Origin: Carallia brachiata | Lineage: Eukaryota; Streptophyta; Magnoliopsida; Malpighiales; Rhizophoraceae | Reading direction: 5' to 3' | Assembly: GCA_021464245.1 (NCBI GenBank) | Contig: JADCRB010000046.1 | Coordinates: 6,466,760-6,530,759 of the forward strand | Length of the DNA stretch: 64,000 nt | In this document: positions 11,380 through 22,930 of the stretch, in pieces | Layout: each line of letters begins with the position of its first letter | Position numbering within the stretch: the stretch's first letter is position 1 | Made by a program: the position numbers and the translations under genes | Notes under the pieces: model-generated | Seen by the model: only the letters and a program-made list of their open reading frames with translations | What the model was told of the DNA's origin: nothing | Database searches by the model: none

Positions 11380-11560
11380 ACATGTTAGATATGAACACGT
11401 ATTTGACACACAATAGATATGTGTCTAAGAAGTATTAGATACGTGTTGAATATGAACACGTGTCCGACAAGTGACAGACACATGTCGGACACATGTCTAA
11501 CACGTGACGAATACTTGTCTGACACGTGACAAATACGTGTTCAATACAACAAAAAGTGTC
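11380..11560. repeat. Degenerate ACACGTG-rich short tandem repeat
   Basis: About 180 bp built from variants of a near-palindromic unit of roughly 20 nt containing GACACGTG, ACACATGTC or ATACGTGT. Exact CACGTG hexamers lie at 11457-11462, 11501-11506 and 11523-11528. No gene is close enough for a clear promoter role. Confidence 0.6.
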
Positions 11561-12180
11561 TGACAAAAAGAATTGAGAAAAAAAAAATCAGACATACCCA
11601 TCGGATATGGGAACCAGAAGTGTCCAACATGGTTCAGACACATTTAAATATTTTTTACTATTTTTTAAAAGAATTCAAAAGTTTTTTTTTTTTTTCAATT
11701 ATGTTCATTGAGGTTCAACTTCAACCTCCCTAAAAAATTTACTTAAGTATGGAATTTAAGTGAGCTTGTCCCTTGGAGTGTCAGTGTCGTTGAACTCGCG
11801 ACTCTTCTCTTGATTAATTATTAATAGATTAATTACTAACTATTTTAGTATTTGAAAAAAAAAAAAAGTCTTCCACTTCTTTTTTTATCCTTAAAAAAAA
11901 AAAAAAAAAAAAAAAAGTCTTCCCTCTTTGTGGTGAATACAAGACTTATAGTAAATTACACTATCCAGTTATAAGGCCCATGTTGATTTGACACATCACA
12001 AAATTGATCTAAGGCCCGTGACATGATGACTTCTGACGGACGTTGTGTTCTGTGCAATATGTACAGAACAATGGGCCAGAACCCCAACAATAAGATATCT
12101 ACTGGGCCCATGTTCAATCTCCCCAATATCATTGGGTTTTAAAAGGCTTGCGCATTTGAAAGGTATGGGCTTGGAAATCT
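11561..12180. other. Intergenic DNA
   Basis: Several A and T runs (for example 11891-11916). No gene, RNA or clear element recognised. Confidence 0.5.
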
Positions 12181-12185
12181 TAAAA

Positions 12186-12640
12186 ACGTAACTCTTTTAC
12201 CCAGGCGTTGGGCAAATCGTAAGATTCTGTTATCATTTAATCAGAGGTCTTGAATTTGAATTTTTGGAAATGTAACTGCGTTAAATACCTGTTGAAAGAC
12301 ATTTATTACCCTTCAGAATTTTACCTAGGTCGATTTAAATTAGCTAATCTATTGAGTTACATATTGAGCGGTCTAAAATTAAAAAAAAAAAAAAAAAAAA
12401 AGAGAGGCGTAACTCTTTTTGCATCAAATAAATTTGGTATTAGAGTCATGACGGCAATGTTTCCGTGACGACGAAGGTCATAGGTTCAAGGAATGGTGGA
12501 AACAACAATATCTTAGAAACGTAACTCTTTTTGTATGAAATAAATGGTATTGGAGTCATGACGGCAATGCATCCATGACCAAGAAGGTCATGGGTCCGAG
12601 GAACCGGTGAAACAACAATTTTTAAACACCCAAAATAAAT
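12186..12640. repeat. SINE-like repeat, tandemly duplicated (period about 112 bp)
   Basis: Two near copies start GCGTAACTCTTTTTG (12407) and ACGTAACTCTTTTTG (12519), share GAGTCATGACGGCAATG and end in GTGGAAACAACAAT or GTGAAACAACAAT. A third, partial start, AACGTAACTCTTTTA, lies at 12186, before an A20 run. The phrases GGTTCAAGG and GGTCCGAGG resemble a tRNA-type B box, as in plant SINEs. No complete A box was seen. Confidence 0.5.
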
Positions 12641-12954
12641 GATATTAGAGTTGTTTTCAACTTCACTGATACTTGTTTGTGAACTTAATTTGCACAAAAT
12701 CATTTTCTAAAAATATTTATGACCTCAAACGATGGTTTTAAAGAAAATGTTACTGGGTTTGTTTGTTTATTGAAAAATATGTTGTCTATGTAAAATATTT
12801 ATAAAGAAATTTTTTTTTGGGAAATAAATTTTATTTTCTAGTATTTAGCTGTGACATTAAAATCTGTTAAAATAATATTTTATTGTGTTTGGTACATATA
12901 TTTGGAAAAATATAAATTTTTAGAAATTTGCTCAATTCCTGTATTATTCTTTCT

Positions 12955-13155
12955 TTTATCTTTCTTGATACTTAATTTAATTTTTTCTTGGTCTACGTTG
13001 AATATTTTCATTCAAATTTTCTCGTGTTCTATTCCAATAAAAATTCTAATTTATATTTTATCTTCCTTGATCCTTAATTTAATTTTTCTTGGTCTACGTT
13101 GAATATTTTCATTCAAATTTTCTCGTGTTCTATTCAAGTAAAAATTCTAATTAAT
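12955..13155. repeat. Near-identical tandem duplication (period about 101 bp)
   Basis: Two copies, starting TTCTTGATACTTAATTTAAT (12962) and TTCCTTGATCCTTAATTTAA (13063). Both continue through TTGGTCTACGTTGAATATTT and TCTCGTGTTCTATTC with very few changes, so the duplication is recent. Confidence 0.85.
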
Positions 13156-15477
13156 CCTTAACATAATCTTATCTCGAATTTCAACCCTCTCAACATAAAA
13201 AACCATTAGAGCCAATGTCTTCCTTTTCTGGATTGTTAATATAATGTTGTATCATTGTCAATTGAGTTTTTGTCGTTGATTATTTCAACTAGGAGTGGAA
13301 CCTGCCAAGCTGCCACAGCAATGTCCGCATAATCTCTCAATTGCACATCTTAAACTTTATCATTAACACAAGGAGGTCTCATAGGCAAAAAAGCATACAT
13401 GTCTTCCTTATTGAATTGGTGCGCCTGCAAAAGTAAATTGAGCAAAAGCAAAAGCAAAAGCAAAACTTGTTGATGACTAGTAAGGCAAGAATATCAATTC
13501 CAAATAGAAACAGATGAAAAAAATTGAAAATTTTATTATTTCGATTTTTTTAGTTGGGTAATCGAAACTAAACAAAACATTTTGATTAATCAAATTTGAC
13601 TAACAAAATTTTTTTTTGAAATAATTTTCAATTTTGCATAACTAAAATTTCAGTTCAATCTTCGATTATAGGAGTTTTCATTCGGATAACCGAATTATGA
13701 ACACCTCTAATCATGGATGGTTGGCTACGCACAAAACGCTATTGTTCCCTTGAATTGTTTCCAAATTAATTTTCTTTCTGTTAATTATTCAAAGGAATAA
13801 TGTTCAAGATACCAATGACAATCTGTGTGGGTACTAACATGAACTAATTTTGTTTTGAATATATCACAAATTTTGCATTCAATTCTAAACTTGGTATACT
13901 ACTAGTAGACTTTAAGGTGAATTATTAAACTGGTTATGTGACATGCCAATATGGCATTAGAAGCCACATAACATGCAATAAAAGGCCATGCGGCAACCAA
14001 ATATCAAACCCAAAAAAAAAAATTATAATTTTTAACTTTTGTTATTTTCTTTTAATTTTTGACTTTTTTATTGTCACATGGTTGCGTGTGTCATACCAAA
14101 TAACTTTTGATGCAATATTAACATGTTACATAAACAATTTAACGATTTTCATTAAAGTTTATTAACCGTCGAGTTATATTTAGAACTAAATGCAAAATTC
14201 TTCGTAAAATTTTCTTTCTTGCTCTTTTTCTTTCCATCGAAGAAAAGATGTTTTTATTTATTTATTTATTTATTTTTGATCTAAAGAAAAATTGCTTTTT
14301 TTATTTTTGGTTGGCGGTGAATGGTTAATATGGTATGGGCAGGCCAGCCCAAGCATGCAATAGCATCACTCTTCATCATATATTGGCCTTAGCCAAGTAA
14401 TCCAAGAGTTAGAGACTTCCAAGTGAATTAAAAAAAATTCTAAATACATTAGTTTAATTATTTTTTAAAATATTAAAACAAAGAAATACAAAAGAAGCGA
14501 CATTTATATTTCTTTTATTAAAATATATTTGGTTAAAGTACGTTTTTAATAATTTGACTGACAATTGTTGATGGAAATAATTTGATTGTAAACGATTTAA
14601 AAAGTAAAAAAATTGAACGATTTAAAACTCAATTAAAAAATTTATAAAAATTTAAGATTAAAATAATTATTATCCCTTTAGGATTATAAAATCTTGTCCA
14701 TCAACTCAAATAGTCACTAAATCTTTGAACTTGAAACTAGATTGTGGATTTTGATATAAGATTGCGGGTCTCTGACATTAAGTGAAATTTGGAGTGCTAA
14801 GCACTTGAGTCGAGGAGATGTACAAGTTTGATCTCATTAATTACTTACATTTTCAATAAATAAATTATAAGTACTTACTAATCTTATAATTTTTTTTAAA
14901 TAAAACTCATTCATAATTTTATACAAACAAATTTAATTTTTTATTTTTTATTTTAAATAAATCTCATTTATTATTTAATGTAAAATAATAAGTAAATTAT
15001 ACTCATTAAAAAATAATAATCAAATTAAAAACTCCTAAATTTTTTATAAGCGTGCAATGCATTTTTAAGTTTATTATTAATATGCTTGTTATGTTGCCAG
15101 TAGACTCCGTTCAGCGATTATTGGCTAAGACAAACCTTCAACATTGTCGTTGTCACTGCAAAATCATGCATTAAAAGATATAATTACAGGAATTTTATTT
15201 GGCACAGCACAGGTAGCAATCTTTCCACCTCTTGTTTCAATAACTATTTTTGGGTGTAGCTATACTGAGTTTGGAGCTTTGAGTTTCAGTCATGATACAT
15301 GTGAGTGAAAAAAGAACAAACATTTTTGCACCGTTCATATCGAATTAGGTTCCTTTAGTCTCCATGCGAACGACGGTATTCATATGAATACTATCGCTCA
15401 CGGAATTTGTACAAGCTTTCCATAGAAGCACATTAGTTGGCAGCAATTGCATAATTTGGCGAGGCATAAACCAAGAT
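13156..15477. other. AT-rich intergenic DNA and 3' flank of the CinA/NMNAT-like gene
   Basis: No further gene supported. A (TTTA)n microsatellite lies at about 14255-14275. At 14880-15050 a segment containing AAGTAAATTATACTCATTAA shares wording with 20400-20560 (AAGTAAATTATACTCATTTA), so both may belong to one dispersed AT-rich element. The phrase AACACCTCTAA near 13700, after CGGATAACCGAATT, resembles one end of a MITE whose other end was not found. Confidence 0.4.
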
Positions 15478-18400
15478 TCATATTCCACGACTCTTCCGTA
15501 TATCAGTGGAGGAAATATCAACCCGAAATTTTTCAGCTGGTATCGAGATGAACATGTCTTTTAACATCTCTGGAACGTCAAAATCGTCAAGAACCTGCAA
15601 AATCATCCAACAAATCATATTGAAAATCATATTGAAAAAGGACTGCATAATGAGGATAATGTATGTAAATGTCAGGCAGTTGTTTTGTGAGTCTCCAAGT
15701 GAACGCACCTTGAAAACACCATCAACGTTACGGCCCCCAACAAGGAAAGTGCATCCTGTTCTTTTGCATCCATCAAGTATCTCTCTCATCTTCTTGTCGT
15801 CACCATCATAATATTTTGGCTGAAAAGCAGTACAAAACAAGTAGTGTGAATGACTTTGAAGACTAATGAATGCAGGATACATTAGTGCACATGTTCTATT
15901 TGGCATCTGTAACCGGCTAAACATAAGACCACAACAAGCAAAGATTCTGTTCGCACATCCCACCGGCTGAAAAGGTTAGTACTTTAACTAATCATTGATG
16001 CTCAGAGGCACATCAGTCACATCTCACAAAATTGGTAACAATCCAGAAATTATAGCCACATATATTTTGTATAATGTATTGGTACCAACATAATTATCTC
16101 ACTCATACATCAACAAGCCTTGCTGCTGTGTCTGCACCAATAACAAAAGCACTGCCTGGGAAAAGCTCAGCTTTCTTGTAAAAATATGGCTGATTGGAAA
16201 TAATCACCGTCTTTCCTGCCATTTAAAAGGGAGCTCATTAATGGAACACACAAATCGAACTAGTAGTGGCATCATTCCACACAATGTGTTTATCACAATC
16301 CACATTTAAATTGATAATTGACGGGAGAGAAAGAAGTGAAAACTAAGACAAACTAGAGCTAAATAACATAATTTTTCAGGGATTACCAAAGGACACATTG
16401 GTAATCTTTTGAAGGCAATGTAATAAATTTTAACACTTGATGACACAGAGAACTAAATTTCATTTCTATATATGACGACAGCAACATGGCTAGCCAGCAC
16501 ACATACTTAAATCTATTGAGTTTATATTACTGCATGAGATTAGAAACAGGCTACTTCATAGCAAACGCATTATTTGAATTCTGTGTTTAATTATTCTGCC
16601 AACAAATTAATCCTTTACATTATCACTAAGTCAAGAGTGGCCTTGTTGCACACTAAGGCTCCCACTTCTACAACCTCCTAATCCATAAAAATATGATCCT
16701 CATTACAAGTTTTCACAAGAAGCATAACTATATACCATAACGCATGCAACGTATAAAGCTTGAACAAGATAAAAACTATCAGCCTCACCAACTTTTTCAA
16801 ATTGCTTGACACGATTTCGGATTTCCGATATCGAGAGAGGAGGTTTGTCAGCATTTACTGCAGATATTTCAAAGCACGGGTATCCATTGCCGCAGATGCT
16901 ACATTAAAATTAATTTAAAATGTAAAGCACTGTATATTCACTTGCATTTGCATATTCTACTATTTTAATTATATTATTTTTCCCTTTCTTTTCTTTTTTT
17001 ATTCCCTGGGTAACGCACTTCCATAGTCAAAACACGAACTTCTATAAAATGCTAAAACAAAATACTAAGTCATCAGGATGACTGCGAAGTTGAATAAAAA
17101 AAACTGAATCATTCTCTGAAAACACACTTTCAGTAACCAATTCCCATACCTAGTTGCAACTTCTAGAAGCTTGAGGTGACCATCATGCAATGGATTAAAT
17201 GAACCAGGAAGTATTATCTTCCTCTCTTCATTTGAGGGATTTGTCTCTGCAAAAGAGCTGCTAAACATAGTAATGGAGAACAATGCAACTGGGAAATTTC
17301 CAGTTCAAAAGAATGAAGCATACCCCTTGAAAATGGATAAATTTTGAAGCATATCTGCCCATTTATAATTTGTTCTAATTCTTGTTCTTCCGTAAACTGC
17401 TTCTCGCATTCATGAGACATGTCAGATTCAGTCAAATGAGAAGGAAAAGTTGCCTGGACTTTGCATGCATTTGCAATGGCCTTCAATCAGAAGGGGAAAA
17501 TTGTTGGTAAAATGTTCCACACAATGAACAGAGATAGAAACATCTCCAGAAAAGATACACAGACTGCAATCAAGCAAGAATAAAACATGACATTGAAAAA
17601 ACTTAATTTCTAACATTTACACTTTTAAGACTTAAGTGGTTGTGGATAGCTTTGATGCAAGGAACTAGTTTACAAAATTTAAAAAAAAAAAAACTTTGCA
17701 GTCACTTCCAACAGTAAAGTACCATTTAACTTTTTGTCCCTTTGGTTTATTATTAATAGCTATATTATTGGTATGCAAGCATAAAATCATTAAGGTGCAA
17801 ATTGTAGCAATTTGCATTTATCCATTAAAATAAATTTCATAAGATGACATTTTGATATATTGGGATCCTGGATTTGTAGTGATCTTATCCTAAGTCTGAT
17901 TGTGAATGTATGACGGACACTCTTTGCTCACACTAATACGAATTCCTAGATCCTCCATTGCAGGCAGTGGACAGTATAAAGGGAAAACATATCTTTTTGG
18001 TAGCTCGGGACCATCCTTCCCACGCAAAAGACCATCCCGGATCTTGCAAATTTTTAAAATGAATAAAGGAAGAAAGAGCACAAGAAGTATTCGACATGTT
18101 TTTCACAGATCCCACTTAATTGAGCAATGTAAATATTGGCAATTAAATTCTTTGTCAATTGCATACCTTCAATAGTAGATGACTTGAAAGGGCATCTTCT
18201 TGCTCCCGAGTTCGCAAACCCTAAGTTGAAAGAGTACTAATGTCCATGTAAAAATTTGAAATGTGATGCCAAATCCATGAGAGAGAGAGAGAGAGAGATC
18301 CTTTGCTGACCTTTGACAAGGTTACACTAGATATCCAAAGTCGGTCAGATGTTCTTGTTGACAAGTGAAATCTATACATGACAAAAGAAGCAAGTTAAGC

Positions 18401-19494
18401 ACGCCCAAGATATCCCAAAGAGTCACATATCGCAAAAAACAACTAAGCGCCTAGATTACTTGAAAATATTCCCAAGCTGGCACTCATAGAAGTACACAAG
18501 TATGTTTGAACCAAAAGCTCAATATTCCAAAACTAAAAACAAGCATTAAGCATTTCAATATACAAAAAGAGAGACCCTAACCACCACTACATATGCTTAT
18601 TTTCCCAAAAGTACAAGGAGGAGCTCCAATGGATAACCTTGCATCATATTCAAAAACATTACTCAACTAAAAATGGAAACAAGACTCAAGAAACAAGTAT
18701 ATGATACTAAAGATGGAAATAAAGTACGTGAACAAACAACAACAACAGCTATAAAGCTTTAATTACAAATCCAATTGTGGAAGGCTACAAATATAACACA
18801 TGAACAACATCTTCTAAAATCGAACAAAAATTCTTAACAATACCTATGGTCCCCTAGTTTGGGGCGTGAGCTAGCCAGAGAGCCAGTGAAACCCACACCA
18901 AGAACAGGGGCACCTAATCCAACACAAGACACAAAACAAATCCCCCATCAAACTCAAAACATCAACAAGCTTTCCACAGCAAATAATCAACTGGGGTATC
19001 TTATTTTGGTCTAATTACCAGGCCTAGACAGCTTAAGAGCACGATTATAAGCCAACAAAGCCATTTCCTCTGCAGTTTGCTCGCTACAGTAATTACCAGG
19101 AATCTGAAATATACCCCACCAAAAAAAAAAATCCCAAATATAATTCAAATCTCAGTTCATGAAGATTTTTCAATTGAAGAGAAAAAAAAAAAAAACAAAC
19201 TTTGCCGAGTAATTGGATCATGGACATCCGTGAGTAAGGAACCACAACTTCAAGAACAGTATTTGTAGCTCCTGGTACGGACATTAACCAACCCAGCGCC
19301 TAATTAATCAATCAAAAAAGATTTTAAATAAGTTGATTAGTGAATTAATTACTCAGTTAAATTAAGAGCGTTGCGATGAGAGAGAAAGAGAGATAAAAAG
19401 AGACCTGAGAGGCGCCGCCGGCGAGGTAGAGGACGGCCTGAGCGGAGGAGGAATGTATGGCTTCCACTAGACTTCGAATACAGGCGTCCGTCAT
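15478..19494 (-). CDS. CinA-like domain fused to NMNAT-like nucleotidyltransferase, 12 exons, 385 aa
   Basis: Exons in transcript order: 19405-19494, 19201-19299, 19019-19103, 18844-18913, 18311-18371, 18167-18220, 17324-17480, 17150-17246, 16789-16898, 16109-16215, 15709-15819, 15478-15594. All introns are GT/AG, phases agree, and the 1158-nt frame is unbroken. Residues about 10-165 resemble the CinA C-terminal (pyridine-nucleotide amidase) domain: LAGGAS (24-29), SVPGATN (37-43), PYSR (51-54), GVGFTGSL (97-104). Residues about 206-385 are a nucleotidyltransferase with GSFNPLHDGH (220-229, the HxGH nucleotide-binding motif) and ISSTDIR (374-380, the ISSTxxR motif). Known NMNAT-type enzymes with both motifs transfer AMP to NMN or nicotinate mononucleotide. 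The substrate here is unknown. The Ser of the bacterial CinA ESCTGG motif is not conserved, so the first domain may be inactive or repurposed. The architecture matches my memory of Arabidopsis At2g01220. The start at 19494 gives the MTDA N-terminus expected of that family. Confidence 0.9.
18279..18298. repeat. (GA)n microsatellite in intron 5 of the CinA/NMNAT-like gene
   Basis: About ten GA units, lying between exons 5 and 6. Confidence 0.9.
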
Positions 19495-20690
19495 TTTTAC
19501 TTCCCTTCTGACGGGTCGGGCGATCGGTTTGGCAGTCGCTCTTGCGCTCTTTCTTTCGCTCTGCCATCGATCGTGGACGAGGGTGTTAAAAAAAATCAAA
19601 AATTTTGGTTAACAAAAAAAATTAAATTAAATTAAATTAAATTTTCAGTTAATTAAATTAATTTGATAAATAATTTATTGCTTCGATTAAAAAAAATTTA
19701 GATTAAGAATAGTTTTCAATACTAAAAAAAATGTAGTTAATTGACTAAAACGAATTTTATAAAATAATTTCAGTTCAATATGAATTTGCAATATTTGGAA
19801 TTGATGCTCAAGAAATCTTATTCTTGTTTAACATGTGACTATTGTAGAGTTACACTTGATTAATTAACAAGAATATACATATTGATCTAGAATTTGTTTG
19901 ATATTGTAGTTATAAGTTGCTTGTCTTGTTTATACTTAGTTGTTTTTGTTTGTGATCTTGCTAAGTATTGGGAAAAATATACGAAATATTATGATTTTGC
20001 ATGTATTTAAATTAAATTGGTGAATTGTTATGTAATATTGTAAGTTATAAATTTAAAGTTTACTTCAATAATTAATAAAATAGAGAATTAATTTCCCAGA
20101 TCTCTATATAGTTGATAGCATTTATTAAAAATATGGAATCCACAACACAAAGCATATGATTGAACGATGAGACCAATATGTTTAAACCAATAATCAATAC
20201 CGTACCAGTCCACAAAGCATTAGCAATTTTTTTAGGAACACAAAGCATTCTCATAGTAACTGACTAAACTGCGTTTTGCCTTTCAAATTAACTGCCCGTG
20301 TACTGCACTGAGAGTATCATTTGGCCTTTACTTCTAACTGGTTTTGGTGACATCATTTATAAATTTAACTCTTGAGATTGTTTATAAATTTAGGTGGTTA
20401 TTAATTTTATTTATTTTTTTAATAAATAAAATTAATTTATAATTTGATATTATTTAAATATTATTAAAAAAATTTTATTTAAGTAAATATCACTTATTGT
20501 GTCGTGAAACTATAAGTAAATTATACTCATTTAAAAAAAAGAACCAAAATAAAAATCTTCGTAAATTTAACTCTGTATAAAAGAGTCAAGCTTTTCTTGC
20601 AAGATGCAACAATAAGCAATTGCAGTCCTTTGCTTCCAATAAAAGCGGACAGTCAAATTCAATTTGGTATAATAAGTGGATTCTTTTCAA
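19495..20690. other. 5' flank of the CinA/NMNAT-like gene and AT-rich DNA
   Basis: The first 100 bases hold the presumed 5' UTR, which has a second upstream ATG in frame at 19599. An AAATT pentamer repeat lies at about 19619-19645. No other gene seen. Confidence 0.5.
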
Positions 20691-20692
20691 GC

Positions 20693-21490
20693 AATTTTTT
20701 TTTTTTGACACAAGGAAATCGATTCATTTATATTCTTCGAAATTGTTTACAGAATCAATACCAAGATAACAAAAAATACCTGCATAAAGCAGGAATAGAA
20801 CACGGCTCTAATGGCCTACAATTCATGAAGTCACAATGACCTCTAACAGACGGGACTTCCAGCCCGTTAAAAAGTAACCCTCTAATGAGGATATAAACTG
20901 ACCGAAGATTATATAATCTGGCCAGATAACTCTACCAATGGCAGAAAATACCGCATCTTAGCGGAACCGTAACAGAAATCGATCGAATAAATTTTTCACC
21001 GATTTCCAACAACGCAACACAACAGCCTACAAAGAGGCAACAACAACAGCAGCAAAATACCCACAACACATAGCAAAATTCTTCCCAAAAGACTCCAGAG
21101 GAGACAAAAGTGGTTCTGGTTGTCAGAGGTGGTGGTGTCCACAGCGGCAGCGGCAACCCCATCCCCGGCGGCGGCTTCCCGAAGGCAGACGACTGTGGCG
21201 ACGAGGGCAAGGTCGGCAGCACAGGAACCATGGACGGCAGAAGCGGTGGATACAACAGTAGAATCGGCAACAGCAGCAGCAGATTCACCAGCCGTAGCAA
21301 CAGCTCCGGTGACTGCTCCGGAAGCCGGTACGACGGCGCCGGAGAAAAACACGGAGTCGCGTGAATGACCAAAAGGAACCAGACATGAAAAACCAATATT
21401 TCAGTCTGTGTATGCTGGCATAAATTATAACGAGAACAACTACTGAAAATCCAATGCTGCAATCTGAGAAGCCCATTCTCAAAAACTTTT
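20693..21490 (-). mobile_element. Non-autonomous poly(A) retroelement, older copy (family of 54058-55219)
   Basis: A minus-strand element with its A tail seen as a T run at 20695-20706. It is GC-rich from about 21100 to 21360. It shares ordered blocks with the element at 54058-55219: ACTCCAGAGGAGACAAAAG against ACTCCGGTGGAGCCAAAAG; CGATTTCCAAC; CCGGTACGACGGCGCCGG against CCGGTACGGCGGCGCCGG; and a TGTAGGCC-type 3' block. A loose pair of flanks (CTTTTCAAGCAA and CTTTTAACAACAA) may be a worn target duplication. Long open frames on both strands arise from the GC-rich repetitive composition and are not convincing genes. Confidence 0.6.
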
Positions 21491-21499
21491 AACAACAAA

Positions 21500-22930
21500 G
21501 GTGACATATTTGGACATGAAGACAAGTTATATTTCAAAACCCCGAAAATAATAAATTAATGCGAGAAAATTGTTGGATATTGAGGAAAAACTTATAAATA
21601 TGTAAGATTTGGAGTGGGTTCTATAAATTTATGAGTGGGTTGTGTAGATTTATCTATTTTAACAGAGAAAATTAGTGAGAGAAGTTGAGGGAGCTCATTA
21701 GTCCCGTTTTCCGACGAGATCTTGCCGATTCCGACAAAATTTACGGCCAAAAGCCTCTCCCCTTCTTTCTTTTTGGTCACCGTCTCTATCCTGCCCTTTC
21801 TTCTGTTATGCCTTTCGTCTTTGCAAAAGCTCGGGGTTCTTTTTTTGTTTTAACTCTAATCGGAAAAAGAGTTGGATGTGCGGGAAAAATAACTTGCGCT
21901 TTTTTTTAGGTAAAAAAAATCATGAAAAATAAAAAAAATCTTTTCGTAAAAAATTTTATCCAAAACAAATGGACCCTAATCTGGATTCAGAAATGAAAGC
22001 ATTATTTACACTTTTTACTAGGCTACAACAAGAAAGTAGCAATATAAATCAAAAATCACTGCAACAAACCAAACATTTGCCGGCAATTTCTTTCTACTAT
22101 TAAAACTTTAAATTATGTTGCCAAATTGATATCTCGCTGTGAAAAAATTGTCACCGTAGATTGCTAACAGCTTGTGAAGTTGTTCTGAAATACAACTTAT
22201 GAGAATTATAATTCTTGGTGTCTCATATCCTATTGAAGAAAAACATCTTCACTTACTATGAATTTTGACGAAAGAAATTATTCCTATAATAATTTTTTGA
22301 ATGAAAAAAATGTACAATAACAATGTTTTTTAATTCCTCTAACATTAGCTTTTGGATTGTGAGATTCAACCTACTTATGCATCGAAAAAAAAAACATGTA
22401 GGACTCAACCTTCTGCGCAATTCCTGTTACTAATTCCAACATTTCTTGCAATGAATTAGAGTTATTAAATTCTCAATCACTAAACCTCTAGGTATAGCCT
22501 TTGGCTCAGCAAGGATAAAAGTTAGGGTTAGATAAGAAATTTGAACTTTGTACTTTACTTATAATTAATTGTCGCTCTCAATTTAATTGGATAAGAAAAA
22601 GAAAAATCGACACCCCAAAAAAATAGATCTTCAAGTGGTGAGTATTTTGTGATGCCCATTTACAAATATATATATTTTGAACAACTCATTTACATATTTT
22701 AATTGTGGCTATTGGACGACATTAAAATATCCATGCCACACCTGCTCAGATCGCTAAAAACATCACGCAATTTCTCGTGCAAGGTGATGGTCAATAGGTA
22801 GAAGAAAATCTTACCTTAGGAAATTAAATTGTCGCTAACCAAAGATAAAATGACGGTGTGTTGCCACCATTTCAATCTCCGACAAAAGGTTCGAGGCTGT
22901 TATATGATATTAATGAGTCTTAAATCCTAC
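21500..22930. other. Intergenic DNA with a possible CACTA end
   Basis: At 22057 the sequence CACTGCAACAAACC, followed by ATTTGCCGGCAATTTCTT, resembles the terminus of plant CACTA transposons and their usual subterminal wording. Related phrases (TTGTCACCGTAGATTGC near 22149, TTGTCGCTAACC near 22829) occur downstream. The second terminus was not found, so this is at most a fragment. No gene recognised. Confidence 0.35.

Noticed and set aside
20932..21537. Open frames of 201 and 118 codons in the GC-rich block
   Set aside because: Several overlapping frames on both strands in repetitive GC-rich DNA of a retroelement; no domain recognised.
22057..22900. CACTA transposon
   Set aside because: One terminus-like sequence only and no transposase; kept as a note in the intergenic entry.
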